From assembly GCA_946699065.1 (NCBI GenBank), contig CAMPDV010000536.1, positions 182,486 through 246,485 on the forward strand: DNA of 64,000 nt. The letters are read 5' to 3'. Positions 48,516 to 62,429 of this stretch are shown here, piece after piece (within the stretch, counting starts at the first letter, position 1; each line of letters starts with the position of its first letter). The stretch is from Loxodes magnus (lineage: Eukaryota > Ciliophora > Karyorelictea > Loxodida > Loxodidae). Both the position numbers and the translations under genes were made by a program. A model generated the notes under the pieces. That model was given only the letters and a program-made list of their open reading frames with translations, searched no databases and was not told where the DNA came from.

Positions 48516-49893
48516 TCAATATTGGAATTTTCGCAAAAGATTTACCCAATAGGTGGAAAATTCTAAAGAGCCTTAAATGATTATTTCTTTTATCCATAGG
48601 CTATTAGCAAACAGACTTGAATAATATTGTACGACTTTATAATTATAATATGTTAGATTAAAAGTGAAGATTAGTAAGATTCTTAAGAAATAATATAACT
48701 AGGAATAAAGCTAAAATATCAATTCCATTTTGAGGGTTTCTAATACTTATTTACTAATAAGTATCGAATAGCATTTATTTGATAATTATAAACTTGATAG
48801 TGTTTGTTTAATATAATATAGAGAAGGTATTAAAACATTTTGTTAAAAGTAATAATTAGCTAAACTTAAATAAGTCAAAATAATAATAGAAAACAAAGAT
48901 TTATTATTTGCTATTAAGCTTCTTATATTAGTTATAAACTTAATTAATTAATATAAGCCATATATTAGACCAGCTAATAGCAAAATAATTACTATCACTA
49001 AAAGAATGTAGTTTTACCATGCTTTTTCCTTACTAAAAATTAATAAATAATAGAATTCCATTAAGCTCCTTTTCTCTTACTCTTCTGATGTTTCCTTCTT
49101 AAAATAAGGATAATTTTATTTTTCTGCTATTTGGCAATTGTTTTTTCCCTGAATCGTAACATCTAAGTGTTTATCACCTCGACAAATATGTAAACCTTTC
49201 AGAAATTTATTTTGTTCTTCTTTATTTTAGCTCTCATTTACTAATGAAAAGGTTTGTTTATAAATCTGCACCTTAAAATAGTAAATTTTACCTATCTCTG
49301 CCAATTCCTTCATATCTTGTATATGCACAATTGTTTAAACTCTGTGTTATTTCGTAATTTTTTATACTCTTCTAAATAGTCAGAGTTAGTTTCAATTACC
49401 TTCTAGAAGTTATGTAAAAAATACCCGCTTACTTTCTCTGCTTTTACTCAAAAGGATGTTCATTTCTTCTATATCTTTCTATCTATATTTATAATATCGC
49501 TATTCATTCTATTAGCTGTTGCTAACTTATTTGGCTTCACTCTATTTATTGTCAATCTTTTCTGAATTAATGTGGATTATAATATTTTGCTTTAAAAGCT
49601 TTTTTACTGCAAACTTAATGGTTTTCTTTGGTTTACTCTTACAGTTTTATTCTCTATGGAGCACAAATTTTTTCATCGATTGCTACTTCTTTTTGAGTTT
49701 AATCTTGCTAACATGTTTATCCTGTCTCTTCATTATACCAAGAAACCTTTGGTTTTTCTTCTCGTTTTGGTATAAAATTCAGACCCGCTTACAGTTCCAC
49801 GAAAGACTCTTATATCTGTTAGTAAATTTACATTTGAAGCTTTTTATTCTCTCATCCAATTTTTAGAAAAGCCTCAACATCTGCTATAAGCAT
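48516..49893 (-). CDS. Unrecognised protein Z with a transmembrane helix
   Basis: Met 49893 (MLIADVEAFLKIG, TGA as Trp, ENKKLQMQIYQQ) leads into a charged coiled-coil-like part (KVSWYNEETGQTCQQDQTQK). A one-base frame change near 49550 follows, then EAKQVSNSQQNEQRYYKYRQ, then TIVHIQDMKELAEIGKIYYF through NKFLKGLHICRGDKHLDVTI to about 49050. At about 49030-48960 a hydrophobic run NYILLVIVIILLLAGLIYG is a clear membrane span. The listed end is the first TGA after it; the real end may be nearer the span. G+C is higher than the flanks over the cytosolic part. The plus ORF 49519-49866 is its antisense shadow. It could be tail-anchored; no family recognised. Confidence 0.45.
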
Positions 49894-52800
49894 AGTTCAA
49901 AGATAAAATCAAAAATTTAATTTCTATTTTTATTTATTTTTCTTACAGATGAAATCATAAGTAAATTAAGCCAATATGCTACAATCTTCAATGTCTTTAT
50001 TTTTTATTATATAAAAGTAAGAAAAAAACCTAATTTTATTTAAAAAATAGATTTAAGTAGCTCAAAAAGTAGATCTTTCTTGAAGGAATATCTTTAAATA
50101 AATACATTAAACTGCAATAATAATAAAAGCTAGAAATTTACCTTTATAGACTAAAATGAGAAGCCTGTTTTTTAATTGCTAGAGTGGTAGACTAGAATAT
50201 TAATTTATATATAGATTCATTTATAAGATTAAATATTTAAAAATACAAGAAAGATATAAATGTCTAAAAGTACGTTATGCATAATCTAACTTACTTTATG
50301 ATTTCATTTATCTTATCTGATATTTTGGAACCATATACAATCATCTTTCGCATCAAAAGTTATTTAATCAAACTCCATTCAAATTTACTTTACTTAAATT
50401 ATTGCTAACAATAGATCTAAGATTAACTGTCAATGCGTTTATTAACGAATGAATCTCTGTTAATTTCTAGTTTTTCAGCAATCATATGAACTAATAAAAT
50501 TCTTAATTTATTACCTTATTTCTTATCGTAAGTAAATTATTATATTTATTAAATTGGAACATAACAATCCAACTATTAAATCGGAACAATCTTTAACTGT
50601 TTTAAATCAATATAATAAATTTTATTTATTGGTAGTATTCATCCTAAGGCACCAACATATATTATATTGTAATTTCCAATTGGTACCTATTTATTAGCAA
50701 TTTCTTTTAATCTTATTTATAAATTTTCAAATATATGATGCTATCTTATTTATTTAGTCACTATTAATAATCTACCTCATTTTAATTATTTTCACTCTTT
50801 CTTTATTTTTATTTTAAAACAGTTAATCAATTACTAAAAACTGGTAAATTATGTAATGAATAAAGTGTTATTATGTTTAGGAATTATGCCAATTTCTTAT
50901 AATTTCCAGGATTTTACTTAATTAGTAGTATCATATTGTTAAATATTTTTAATAGTTTAAATTTTCCTATTCCAGTTGATTCTAATGGAAGAAGTATGTA
51001 TTAGATATTTTGCTTTTCAAAATTAAATAAATTAAATAGCTAACTTTTAATTTATTTATAGTTGAATATCTATAATTTCTAATATTTTAAGTTTAATTTA
51101 ATTTTTTTATTTTTCATTTTCTAGTCTTTTTTCTGAATTTATAAGCTAATTTTGTTGGATAATGCTTATTGCTTATTAATTCTGTATTAAATATTTAAAA
51201 CGCATATTCATTGTAACTTTCCGTAGAATTATTTCTTTTAAATATGCAGTCAGTATCTTCTTAATGTCACAGGTTTATATAAAAATGAGTTAATCTTAGC
51301 AATTTTAGGTAAAAGATTTTTGTTTATATTTTTAGAATCTAAAAAAGTAACTTATTAGATTATTATTTTTTTAATTTTAGTTCTTATAGTAATTACTTTT
51401 TTTCCTATACTAAATAATAGAATCAATTCATAACAAGTTATATTTTTTTAATTCTTTGCTACTACTCTCAAATAAACGATTCGGAGTAAAGTTTGCTTTA
51501 GTCATATGTAAAAAATCTCATAATTCATCTTCAGAAAAATAATGCTTATTTCTTATATCTTTCAAATTAGTAAATATTATTAGATATTAGATTAGATTAA
51601 TTTTTATTAAATTTAAGTTTTCGTTATTTATCTCGACTTAGTTTTTCATTTAATGAGAACATTTGCAAATTATTCTACTTTCCAAGCTTCTCAGTATTTC
51701 TAAAATTTTGTATTTCTCAAAAAAGGATTAATTCAAATATATTTTAATTTACTATTCTACGTTATAAGAGTTTTAATAAATATCTATTTCCAAAATACTT
51801 TGCAATCCAATATTTTTATTTTACTTTTTGTCATGTTTTTGATTTTATACTTTAGTACATTATTAATATCTAATACAAGTTAAGCATCCTAATTGGTTAT
51901 TCATAATTGAAGTTAAGATTTCATGAATGGCCATATAAATTTATCATTCCGTCAGGATTTTATAATTGCCTTTTAATAAAAAAGCCAATTTCTTATATCT
52001 TAACATATAATCTTAATTTGCGGTTTAGTTCTTTTGCTATTTTTATCGACTTTCCTTTTTAATTTGTTGGTTTATTTAGTTTTTATTTAATGTTAGGTGC
52101 ATTAGTGTAAAATGATAGTAACTATAATTGTAATTAGTTTGATTAATTTAATTTTATAACATCAATAATGATGTTTTATTTTAGCTAAAATTAAAGTATT
52201 ATTCTCTAATGTTGCTGTTTATACTTATATATAATTAATATGATTAATGATATAAAATGTATTATGTAATATATGCTTCATACTTATAATTCAAATCTAA
52301 ATTAATCTTTATTATAATTTAGTGAAGAGAAAGTTCCCTATAATTCTCTATTAAAGTAACTAGTTTTGCTATTTTACTAACTGCTACTTAATTTATTACA
52401 TATCCCTTTTACATAATCTAGATATTTTCATCTATTTTTAGTTATTTTTAAACTAAATAACTAAAAATAAAATAAATCTCATTTACTAAAGCTAAAATTA
52501 ATAGAATAGCTTCTATAATTTATTACTTTTAAACTATTATTAAATTACAATACTTTAAAACCTTAAACTTTGCTAGATAAGAAAGGAAAATAACCTATTA
52601 AGGATATAATAGATTAGATATAAGCATTCATTTTTTATTTATTGCTAAATAAATTTAATTCGGAAAGATAATTGAAATCTCATTAGTACAAGAAATATTC
52701 CATTATAAGTCTTGCCTTACGTTACTATATTAACTTTGAGTAAGTTTCATTAAAGCATAAAGTAAACATAGCTACAGACCTCAAGACAATCATATTAAGA

Positions 52801-55800
52801 ATCTCTCTTAGAGCATAAATTTATTTCCTCCTAGGTATGATTTTAATATTTTTAAGGATTTTAGGAGATTATTTAGTATACTAAGATTGAGAGAAGCACA
52901 TAATGATACTCCTACAGACTTTTTATTTTATACTTAAGCATTTTTTAAATTTTCTTTGTAATTGAATATTCTTTTTAATAATCTAAGTTATAATGAAACT
53001 TAGAGCTATTGAAATCCCTAATACTTTTAATTAAATAATTTTAGAATGCTGTTACAAATGTTAAATGATATAGGAATTAAAAATAGAAATAGTATCCAGT
53101 TTATAAAAGGATATAATAATTAAAATTAATTTTAGAGATTATAATAAGTAATTGTATGATATAATAATAATACTTCCAGTTATTATTAGTAAACCATATA
53201 ATTATACTCAATCTATCATACTTTTCATTTATTTTCTATTACCATTCATCTTACATAAGTTTAACCAATATAATAGTAAGCCAGGCTTAAATTAATGCAT
53301 CAAGAATAACTTTTTGGGACTAGATAATTAGTTTTAAATAGAAAATTATCAAAACAATATATACTAAAGTCTATAAAATTAATTTAACACTTTATAAAGT
53401 AAGCTATTAACATTAGAGTTTAAAATATCTTAGGTAAAATAATAATAACAAAGAGAAATAATAGTATTCTCATATATTCACTTAATTATCCAATAATAAA
53501 CCATGTAATATAATATTTTACTTAAAAAGCATATAGTTAAAATAAACACATTAAGTGGATTAAGATTTATCAAATAATAAATAATTATAATTTAACTTAA
53601 AGATATTCAAGCATAGTTATATCAACAATCAGTCCTTTAATTAAAATAATTTATTCACTTGATAAATCTTTCAGCTACTTAGTGAATTATCTTAGTTATA
53701 ATAACCCTTCTTAAATTTTTAAGGCTTTTTATCCTTATGATCTCTAAATAAGAAACTTCAGTAGTACATTCATTTTTCTCTTTATTTTTAAATTATAGAA
53801 ACAATTTTTTTCTTTCTAACTTGATATCCAGTTAAATCTTAAATATTACCTTTAATTTTCAATTGTTTTTTCCGGATATTTCAAAGATTTTAAATAAAGC
53901 TTAATTGATTTAAGTTTTTCGTTTTTCAATTATCTAGATAATCCTTTTAAAAGAATTCTAAATTTTACTTGTTTTTGAAGTAATTTATAAGCAATCTCCT
54001 TCTTTATGAGTTTTTATATTCTTATTATTTATATAAAAGTGAGAATCAATACATGATACTTTACTATGATAAGAGAATTATCTAAATGACATAAGATATT
54101 ATTAATTTATGGGCATTTAAAATATTTTTCTAACTTCGATACTATTATTAAGCTTCATATCTAAAACTTAGTAAGACTGTTTACTATGACTTATCAGTAA
54201 TTGTTAATTTTTCAAATTAAGCGTTTATTTTGATGTTAAAATATCTTTATAATTTTATTTCTTTAATCTTAAATAAAAGTATGCTACCACTTTATTAATT
54301 TATTTATCTTATTTAAATTTACCAAATGTTTATTCTTATGCTAATAATACCTATTTTTCCTATATTAAATAATGATTTTATTAGTAAAAGATTAATATAT
54401 TATCTATTAATATTCTATTATCTAGAATATCTTTGCTATGTTTAAATTACTTACTATAAATTTATAAATTTATTACTTTTTATAGTTTAAAATAGTATGT
54501 TTACTATAAATTATAATTATTTAAAATTATTATTTAAACAGATACTTTACTAAATGGAGAGAATGTATAGTTTCATTAGTTTAATATTTATTAGTATAAA
54601 TATAGATAGTTTTGCTACTTATAAGAATTAAATAAAAAAGTTAATTTTTCATTAAGTTTATTCTGCACTTTGTTAGAATTAAAAAATAGATCTTTTGATG
54701 ATTAAGATTTAAAGCATATAGCATAAATAAAAAATCTAAGCTAATAAGTTTCATATATTTACTGAGATTATTTAAAATTAAACATTATACAGAAACTAAA
54801 ACTTTTATGAAGAAGCAAGATTAATAAATAGATTATAATCTTTATAAAAATGTCAAAATAATAATAAAGCAAATAACTTGTAAAATTAATTAACTATGAT
54901 CAACAATTGGACTATATAAAATCAAATTAAAAACTGGAATTTAAATAATCTAAAAAAGTAAATAAATTCTTATAATTAATAGAAAGAGATATAAACACTC
55001 TTCAAAGAATATTAAAAGAGAATTAATTTTAATTTCTATTAAAATATAAATTTATTAAACTAATAAAAAGAACTACGAAAATAAAATAATTCAACCTTAA
55101 TTGTAAAATGACAATTTCCGAGAGACTTAAGTTTTAATCTTAAAGAGAAAAATATTTTCTTTAAGGAAGTCTCTTTTGCAAATTTTTCTTTAGATAGTTT
55201 ATTTCTCGATAATTTAGATTTGATCCTTTGCTTATTTTACAATCAAATTTTTGTGCAAACAAAAGCCAAATTTTTTGTGTTTAAAGCTTAAGTTTAGAAA
55301 TCAATTTTCCTTAAGTCTCGAAATTATCTGCAAATGATACAGATTCATTTCAAGATTTTTGGTAAAAGTTTCTCAAGTTTTCCATTAGTTTTTTATCATA
55401 TAAACAAAATCGTAATTAGCAAAAATATTAAGTATTTTCTTATAATTCATAAAATTAAAGTGATTCCTAATTAGAATTAATATCTTGAAGAGAACGCATC
55501 CAAAAAACGGCAAGTGGAATTTAAATTTTATAATATGAATTTTACATAGAAATTTGTATTTGTGTTAAATGCCTTGTAATATATTCTTGTTGAATTATTA
55601 AAAGACACGTTAAAATTATAACGATTAATAGTTATGCTTTTCAAATTTCATAATCTAAAAATTATATATTTTTTAAATTATACATATTTATTTTTCCATC
55701 TGAATTAATTAAAAAAATTATTAATAAATTGAAGTTTTTTAAGAATTTTAAATGTTTAAATTTAAATTTTATTTTTATTTTGACTAATTCTACTAGTTTT

Positions 55801-57819
55801 TTAGCTTTAATTATTTTGATTACTGTAAATTAGATAAATTATTATCATTATAAAGTGAAGTTTTTTTTTAAATTATTTAATTATTTAAGTAAAATCATTT
55901 TAATATAAAGAAATGCTTACTTTTTTAACTAAAATACTAAGATTTTTGGCATTAAAAATATTATATTTTATGAAATTCTTTAATTTTAAAGATTTTTTTA
56001 TTCTATAAATTTTTTAATTTTTAATCAAATTTTACCATTTTTCTTATTTCTATGCAACCGATTAAGAAATAATTAAACTTTTTAAAATTTTCGAAAATAA
56101 ATTATTTTACTTTCTTTAACTTTTATTATGTATTGATATCCTAAATTTGCTTAAGTATTTTTATAATATAATGGTAATAACTCGTATATCATATCTTTAA
56201 TCATAAAATTTAAAAATTAATTTAATAGTTTATTTTTTAATCACCTTTTACTTACTATCTTACTAAAATTCCAAATTATTTAATATATTAGGATTATAAC
56301 TAAAGATTTATTTTGCATTTTTATAATTAGATGTTGATAGTAATGCTTTTTAATAAACTACGGATAATTGGAAAAAATTTTTCGAATGAATGAAAAAATA
56401 TTTAGAAGTAATAGTAATTTAGAATTATTAGGTCATTGATGCTTAAATTTTTAGATTTAATACAGATTTGTTAATTATTAAAAAAAACTAAATACTAATT
56501 AAAAAAAACAATTAAAAATGTTTTTAATTTAAAGAAATTGAGCAAAAAATTTGAAACTTACAGCAAATAAAATAAAATAATTTGATGACTTCAATATTTT
56601 AAAGTTCAAATCTTAAAAACAACTTAAAATTCAAATTTTATATTATTCATACATAAAAATTAGTTTACAAAAGGAAAATAAAATTATTTTCTTTAGTTTA
56701 AACAATAAAATTATTTATTTCCCAAATAAGAAAAAAGTTTAAATTACGAAAATTATAAATTTAAAATATAATAATTTTTACTATTTTTCATCATAATTTT
56801 AATATTTATTGGAATTTAAAATGCTTTAAGTATATTTTAAGAAACGTTGGATACTGTAAGAAAGATAAAAGAAAAGTAACTAGTTTATGTTTTAATATGT
56901 TAATATCTATAAAGGATAAGTTTTATTAAAAATAAAATAGTATCCCAAAGAAATTAATATTTCTTTACATTTTATCAAATATTATAAGAATTTAATTTTT
57001 TAGTCTCTATAATTTTCTTAGTTTATAACATATTAAAAAATAATATCAAGATAGTTTATATTCATAAGTCTGAAAATTATAAATTAATTGCAAATTATTT
57101 TCAAATAAAAAAAATTAAATCATAATGCAAAATAAACTAAAAAATCTAATTATTAATGTAAAATAAAATATTATTTTTATTATTAAATTACAGATTTATA
57201 ATTAAAAATGCTAAATTAAAAAGAAAATCATTTATAAGACCATATTTCATTTATTTTCTTAAATAAAGCATCTTATAAAAAATGTAATTTAAATAAATAA
57301 AATGAAAAAGATTGTACTTTTATAATTTACGATTAAAAAAATTTCTCTAATTAGAATTGGAAAATATAAAATTACGAACAATTTTTAACTATATATGACT
57401 AAGTGCAAAATTATTGTAAAAATAAAAATATTATTCTTTTATAATTATTAAATATCTCTTACATTTTTTAAATTTATTAAAATAAAATTATTTTAATATA
57501 AAGAATTGCTTATTTTTTATCTAGATATTAAGATTTTTGGAAATAAAATTATTATATTTAATAAAATTCTGTAATTTTTCAGATTTTTTTTGTTTTTATT
57601 CAATGAATTTTTAAATACTTAATTCTTTAGATATTTTGCCAAGCTTCTCGAATTTTCTATCATATACTGTTTTTAACAAAAGAATTATCTTTTAAAAATC
57701 TTCCAAGAAATCTAGTTTACTTCCTTTAATCTTTAATTGTAAAAGAATCATAGATTTAATCAGGTTTTTTTAATAGCTCTTTATTCAAATTTTTAATAGT
57801 AAAGTAACTTCTCTTGAGG
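49894..57819. other. A/T-rich stretch, no recognisable gene
   Basis: About 8 kb with no motif-bearing frame on either strand. Weak coding-like patches cannot be separated from base composition. Near 55120-55320 GAGACTTAAG and CTTAAGTCTC form an inverted pair about 180 bp apart of unknown meaning. Confidence 0.45.
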
Positions 57820-60103
57820 ATATTGTTGTTTGTACTAACTGATCTCTGGAAGTCCAAAATCCAGAGCTTTATAGCATATTATATTTTCATAAATTCATAA
57901 TTTTTTTTAATCAAGCCTTATTTTTATTGTTTTATTATAGATTTACAAAAATTAAAACAGAATTATTTTTTAATTTTTTAAAAGTAAAATTTATAATAAA
58001 AGTTAGTATATTATTTTTAATTTTTTAAATAATTTTATAGTCCCAAAATTTTATATCCATACTAAAAAATAATTAATAGTTTAAAAATCAAAGTACAAAA
58101 AAATTAAAGTTTATGCTTTTTATTTATTATGAAAAATTTGACTGTTGCTAAGCTAAAATTATTTTAGATTGCATTATATCTTTTAAGGTATTAATTTAAA
58201 TTTCAATGAATTTGTTTTTTTAATTCATATTCTAAAACTAACTTCATATTCGACATTTTCTTGATGCTTTCACTCGCCACTATTTTCTCAAAACTACAAA
58301 TTACTATTTGAATGGAAGATACATATTGTAATTCTCTCTAAATTCACTCCTATTTATATTTAAATTATATACTTACCTTCTTTTATACTTAACCATCTTT
58401 AAGATCTTGTAATAATTTTGAATATTTAACTTCCTTATCTATTTCTCTTATCCTCCTGATATTACTCCTTTTATATCTCCAGTCAGCACTAATTCGTAAA
58501 TTTCTCCCTAATGTACTCGTAATTATATTAACCTTTCATCTTTTTAGAAATTCCATATTTTTATAATGTGTCATATTATCCAGATATTATAAACTTATTG
58601 TTAGTTGCTATTAGTAATATTCTCACTAAATTTGTATGACCTTCTAAAGTTTGTATGCTTTTTTTGTTGTAAAGTTTCATATTTTGATTGTTTTGTCATA
58701 ACCTCCAAATATTATGAGTTTTTTTCATGATTAAATTCTATTGTTCTTATCGAATCTTTATATCCTTAGAGAGTTCGAATAAATTAACTAGTTGAAAAAT
58801 TTCATATCTTTATAGTTTAATCAGAACTTCCCGAGACGATTCATTTGTTACCATTATTGATCTAGCATAATTTGTGTGTCCCATCAAAGTACTTTTTAAG
58901 GTCACATTCAAAAAATTCTCATACTTATATTGTACTAGCATAACTTCCCGAAACTATTTATTTCTAGTCCCTCTTTACAGCTTCCGATAAAACTTCACTC
59001 GCTCGTTCGGTCAAAGTACTCTTATAGAACTCACTCAGAAAATCCCAAATCTTTATAGTCGAATCATTACTTCCTGATATGATTATTTCTAGTCACTCGT
59101 GACCGCTATCGAATAAATTCAATTCATTTGTTTCAGCAAAGTATCAAAAGATTAGGGCAATTTCAATTACATGTTATTTAAATTTCCTCCATTTAAGTTG
59201 CATTTGGTTAGTTTCCCATTCCTTAGATTGACCACTTATAAATTTGAGTTTCTTAGATTACAATCTTGAAAATTTGATTCACTCAAATTAGCACCTTAGA
59301 TTCTTATTCCCTCAAATCTTTTTTATATAAAATTATAGTTAAAACATTTTAAGATTGCTATCGCATTTGCAGAAGCTTATTCTACTTTGATATCAGCCTT
59401 AGATAATTCTATGATATCATTCAATTTTTTTTTATCAAACCTTAACTTGATAACTGCTTTAATTGAATCAAAACATTTTAATTATTACATATGTTAGAAA
59501 AATTTAAAGGCTTTTCTTGCAAATTAGCATTTTTCAAAACTTTATTTTAAAATTTTTCTAATAATTTAGCAGCATTCACTACTGTTAATAGTGTAAAATA
59601 ATATTTAATTTATTATTTAAAATATTCATTTATTATATCTGCAATATTATAATTTTATTGGATTTTAATTCTGCACTTTTCCGCAATAAAACTCATAACG
59701 CTAAAATAATTTTAATTAACTGATCTGAAATTTAATTAACATTTACTTCTTTATTTTTAACTTAGTTATATTTCTAAATCATTAAATTTATCTGCTCGCA
59801 TTAATATTTAATTATATCTAATAATGCTATTATTTTTTCTTGTTGCTATCTAGTTTATGATGGTAAATGTAATGTTTTTTTCTAAATTTTAAATTATTTC
59901 TTAGATTTTTCTTATATTATTTTATAGTTGCCCTTTAATATTATTTGTGGTTTGAAGAACATACTTAATTGAGGATATTAGAAAAGAGTTTTTAGATCAT
60001 CACTAAACTTTAATGAAGTTAATTTACTATATCTTTTATTATTTTAATATTTGCAAATAATTCTATAAATTTTCATTTAGTTTTGCTTTTTATTGAAACT
60101 CAT
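57820..60103 (-). pseudogene. Broken pentapeptide-repeat and WD40 protein
   Basis: On minus from about 60103: a helical Gln/Lys-rich N-terminal region, then ADIKVEQASANAIAILKCFN, then pentapeptide repeats GANLSESNFQDCNLRNSNL (about 59290-59240), then WD units SGSNDSTIKIWDF (about 59070), QIVSGSYASTIQVWEFF, NKWIVSGSSDQTIKIWNF (about 58830) and weaker ones to about 57830. TGA sits at the expected Trp in IQVW, NKW and IKIW. Several frameshifts separate the units, so the gene is probably dead. Proteins joining a helical region, pentapeptide repeats and a WD propeller are known in ciliates and bacteria; the specific role is unknown. It is not part of repeat D and differs clearly from the 351-aa WD40 genes. 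Confidence 0.7.
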
Positions 60104-60944
60104 TATGCTCTTCTCAAATTTTCAGTTGAAATCTAGTCTTTTAACTCAGATATTTAGCCTTTAAATATTTACTAATGTGTTTTACAAAATATTTATTGAG
60201 CGACATAAGGCCAATTTTAATGCACTTTGAACACATTAAGCAACTATATTGAAGTATATTAGGAATTCTTTTCTAAGAACCAAATTATTTTTTAGGAATT
60301 TTATAATTTTACTAATCCATTTATTAAACTAAAACAAGCTTATAGATTTTAATTAATTATATTATAAATTAAAATTAAAGAGAATTTGTTTAAATGAAAA
60401 CAAAGTGAAATTAATAAAATAATAAATTTGTTAAAATAGATATTATTTAATGCTTATAGCTAAGCAGTTTATTAAGCTCTTATTTATATTTTATTTATTT
60501 ATTTTTTACATTTAAATATTTTAATTTTAGTCTTATCTTAAAAATTAATTCAAATTTTATATTTTTTAATGTCTATATTTTGGTAATATTTCTATATAAT
60601 AAAAAGAGCAATATCGAGATATAGTGATACCACCTTCAATATGATTTTACAGTGGGTAAATACTTAACGTAATTGAAAATCATTTCCTCTACTAAATACT
60701 TCGCTAGTCTTCCTCAGTTTTATACTATATCATGACAATTCTACTTATTTTCTTTTCACCTATTTTGATTTAGATATTAAACTGAAACGGGGACTATTTT
60801 CGAATATTTATTAATACTGACTTATAAAGATTTCTACAAACATAGCAAGCAAATATTTTCAATTAAGTATTTTAAATCTTTAAATATTATCCTTAGGAGT
60901 AATAAGCAGTTTACAATTAATTAATTATAAACTTTAAAATTTCT

Positions 60945-61236
60945 CTTTCGAGGGACTGGAAACTCCTTTCCAGCTAGACAACCCAGGACAATCTCTCAAT
61001 GCATATAGAGAGGATTTTCTGTTGCTTAATTCAATAGCTTCAGCCAGGGGGTTCCGTAACTAGGAGCCGACAGTCTTCAAGTTGCTAGCAAGAGTTGATA
61101 ATCGGAAAGATTTTGTTTTCCTGCTGAGAATGACTCTAGCCATGGACCTTCTCAGTGGATAGGAACTTGACCTTATCTAAAATGCTAAAAGGTTTTATGA
61201 GAATCAACTTCAGCTCCCATCATCTTTTTAATTATC
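60945..61236 (+). ncRNA. Candidate structured RNA in a G+C-rich island
   Basis: A sharply bounded island with far higher G+C than anything within several kb. Hairpins seen: CTGGAAA-CTCC-TTTCCAG (about 60957-60974); AATC-TCTC...GAGAG-GATT (about 60990-61017); GGTTCC-GTAACTA-GGAGCC (about 61050-61068, one G-U pair); CTGAGAA...TTCTCAG (about 61125-61156). The island ends at CATCATCTTTTT, a possible pol III stop on plus. I could not match it to SRP, RNase P, 5S, snRNA, telomerase or tRNA consensus motifs. The alternative is protein: the minus strand has a near-stop-free frame with normal codon usage (SKTVGSQLRNPLAEAIELSN-like), so a short coding exon cannot be excluded. Confidence 0.45.
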
Positions 61237-61357
61237 TAATTTTTAGATAATTCGTACATAATTTTAATATAACTATACATATAATAAAAAGTTTTAAAAT
61301 TACATAGTAAACTCTTAATTTTACTATTATTTAATAATGATAATGAAATTAAAATGT

Positions 61358-62190
61358 TCAAAAGTGCCAATCTGGACACTGTTTAAAATAAGTTGTTTTA
61401 TCAGCAATACTACTCATCATTCTTGACTTTCTAATGAAATTATCTTCACTAAGGTCTTCTCAATTTCTTTGATTTCTTATTCTTATTATTTCAAAAGGTA
61501 CTTCACATCATTTTCTTCTGTAAATATCTCCATGCTAGTTGCAATAGAGCCTCTAGTATTTTTCTTATTCTTTACGCCAAAATTTTTTCTTGAAATTCTA
61601 AAATTTTTAGCAATTCTTGTACAAATGTCACTTACTATTACAGTAGTAGCATTTCTTCCTTACTTATCTGATTGGTTTTCGATTTATAACCTCTTTTTAT
61701 TCTAATTCCATCTAATTTGTCTAATTAGCTATGTTGTGCTAATATTCTTTTGCTTAATAAACTCCAACTCTTGTTTTTATACGATATTTCCAAGCCTTGC
61801 TGTTTCTTATCTATGTTCAGTTTAAATGTTCGAATATGCTTGGAGTTCCCTTTCTTGATTAATAATTCTAATCTCTAAGTTATCTTATCCAAGCGATAAT
61901 AAATTTCTTAGTTCTTAATTTTCCTACTTAAGCCCTTTAATCTCTTCCTAGAGATTGGATATTTCAAATACTAACTAATAAACATTGATTTCCTTTTTAA
62001 TTATCTTTGATGGAAGTTCTTTTCCTGTTATTATATTAGATTCCTTTCTTTTCATTACTTTAGGAGGTGTTTATTATAGTTATTAGGTTTTTATTAGTTT
62101 TGTAAGTGGGGAGAAGAAGACTCTTGCTAATTTTTTTATGGCTGCTTTTTCTCCAGAGCTTTTTTCTCTTCTTTGCTGAAGAAAAAGCCG
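61358..62190 (-). pseudogene. LINE ORF1, coiled coil plus CCHC zinc knuckle
   Basis: Minus strand. A basic N-terminal part (about 62190-62056: KKLARVFFSPLTKLIKT) precedes Met 62055 (MKRKESNIITGKELPSKII). A strong coiled coil follows (FEISNLQEEIKGLKQENQEL, ERELQAYSNIQTEHRQETAR). Around 61730 the best frame shifts by one base and then gives RKKCYYCNSKWHLYKNC, an exact CxxC-x4-H-x4-C knuckle at 61610-61651. There the residue before His is Trp from TGA (61628-61630), where Gly is usual. The same frame ends at TGA 61358-61360 after YFKQCPDWHF. No ORF2 follows; the G+C-rich island lies about 120 bp beyond. The plus ORF 61469-61705 is its shadow. Confidence 0.72.
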
Positions 62191-62429
62191 GGAACAAGAT
62201 TTTAAGAATCCATTTTTTTTAATTACTATTATTTAATAATAAATAAAAAAGATATTAAGTTTGAAGATAAATTAAACTTCTCAATAAATCTGTTAAAGCA
62301 ATGCCATATTTCTTATTTCTAGATTAATTTACCAAATAATAAATCTATTTGTAGTTTAATTTGAGCATCAATTTTTGCATCTATGGCTTTTGGATTACAA
62401 TATTTTGATATTAACTGTAATATTTTTGC

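Noticed and set aside
48326..48580. 84-aa plus-strand ORF
   Set aside because: Opposite the tail of region Z, no motif, composition explained by A/T richness.
49519..49866. 115-aa hydrophobic plus-strand ORF, looks like a membrane protein
   Set aside because: It is antisense to the charged, Lys/Glu/Gln-rich frame of region Z; antisense of such sequence gives Phe/Leu/Ser-rich pseudo-membrane ORFs.
55110..55330. Inverted pair GAGACTTAAG / CTTAAGTCTC
   Set aside because: Short, with a long unrelated spacer; expected now and then in 64 kb of biased sequence.
60945..61236. Identification of the G+C island as SRP RNA, RNase P RNA, a group I intron or an HDV-like ribozyme
   Set aside because: Single features (a CCAGG, a hairpin) resemble these, but the conserved cores of each family were not found in order.
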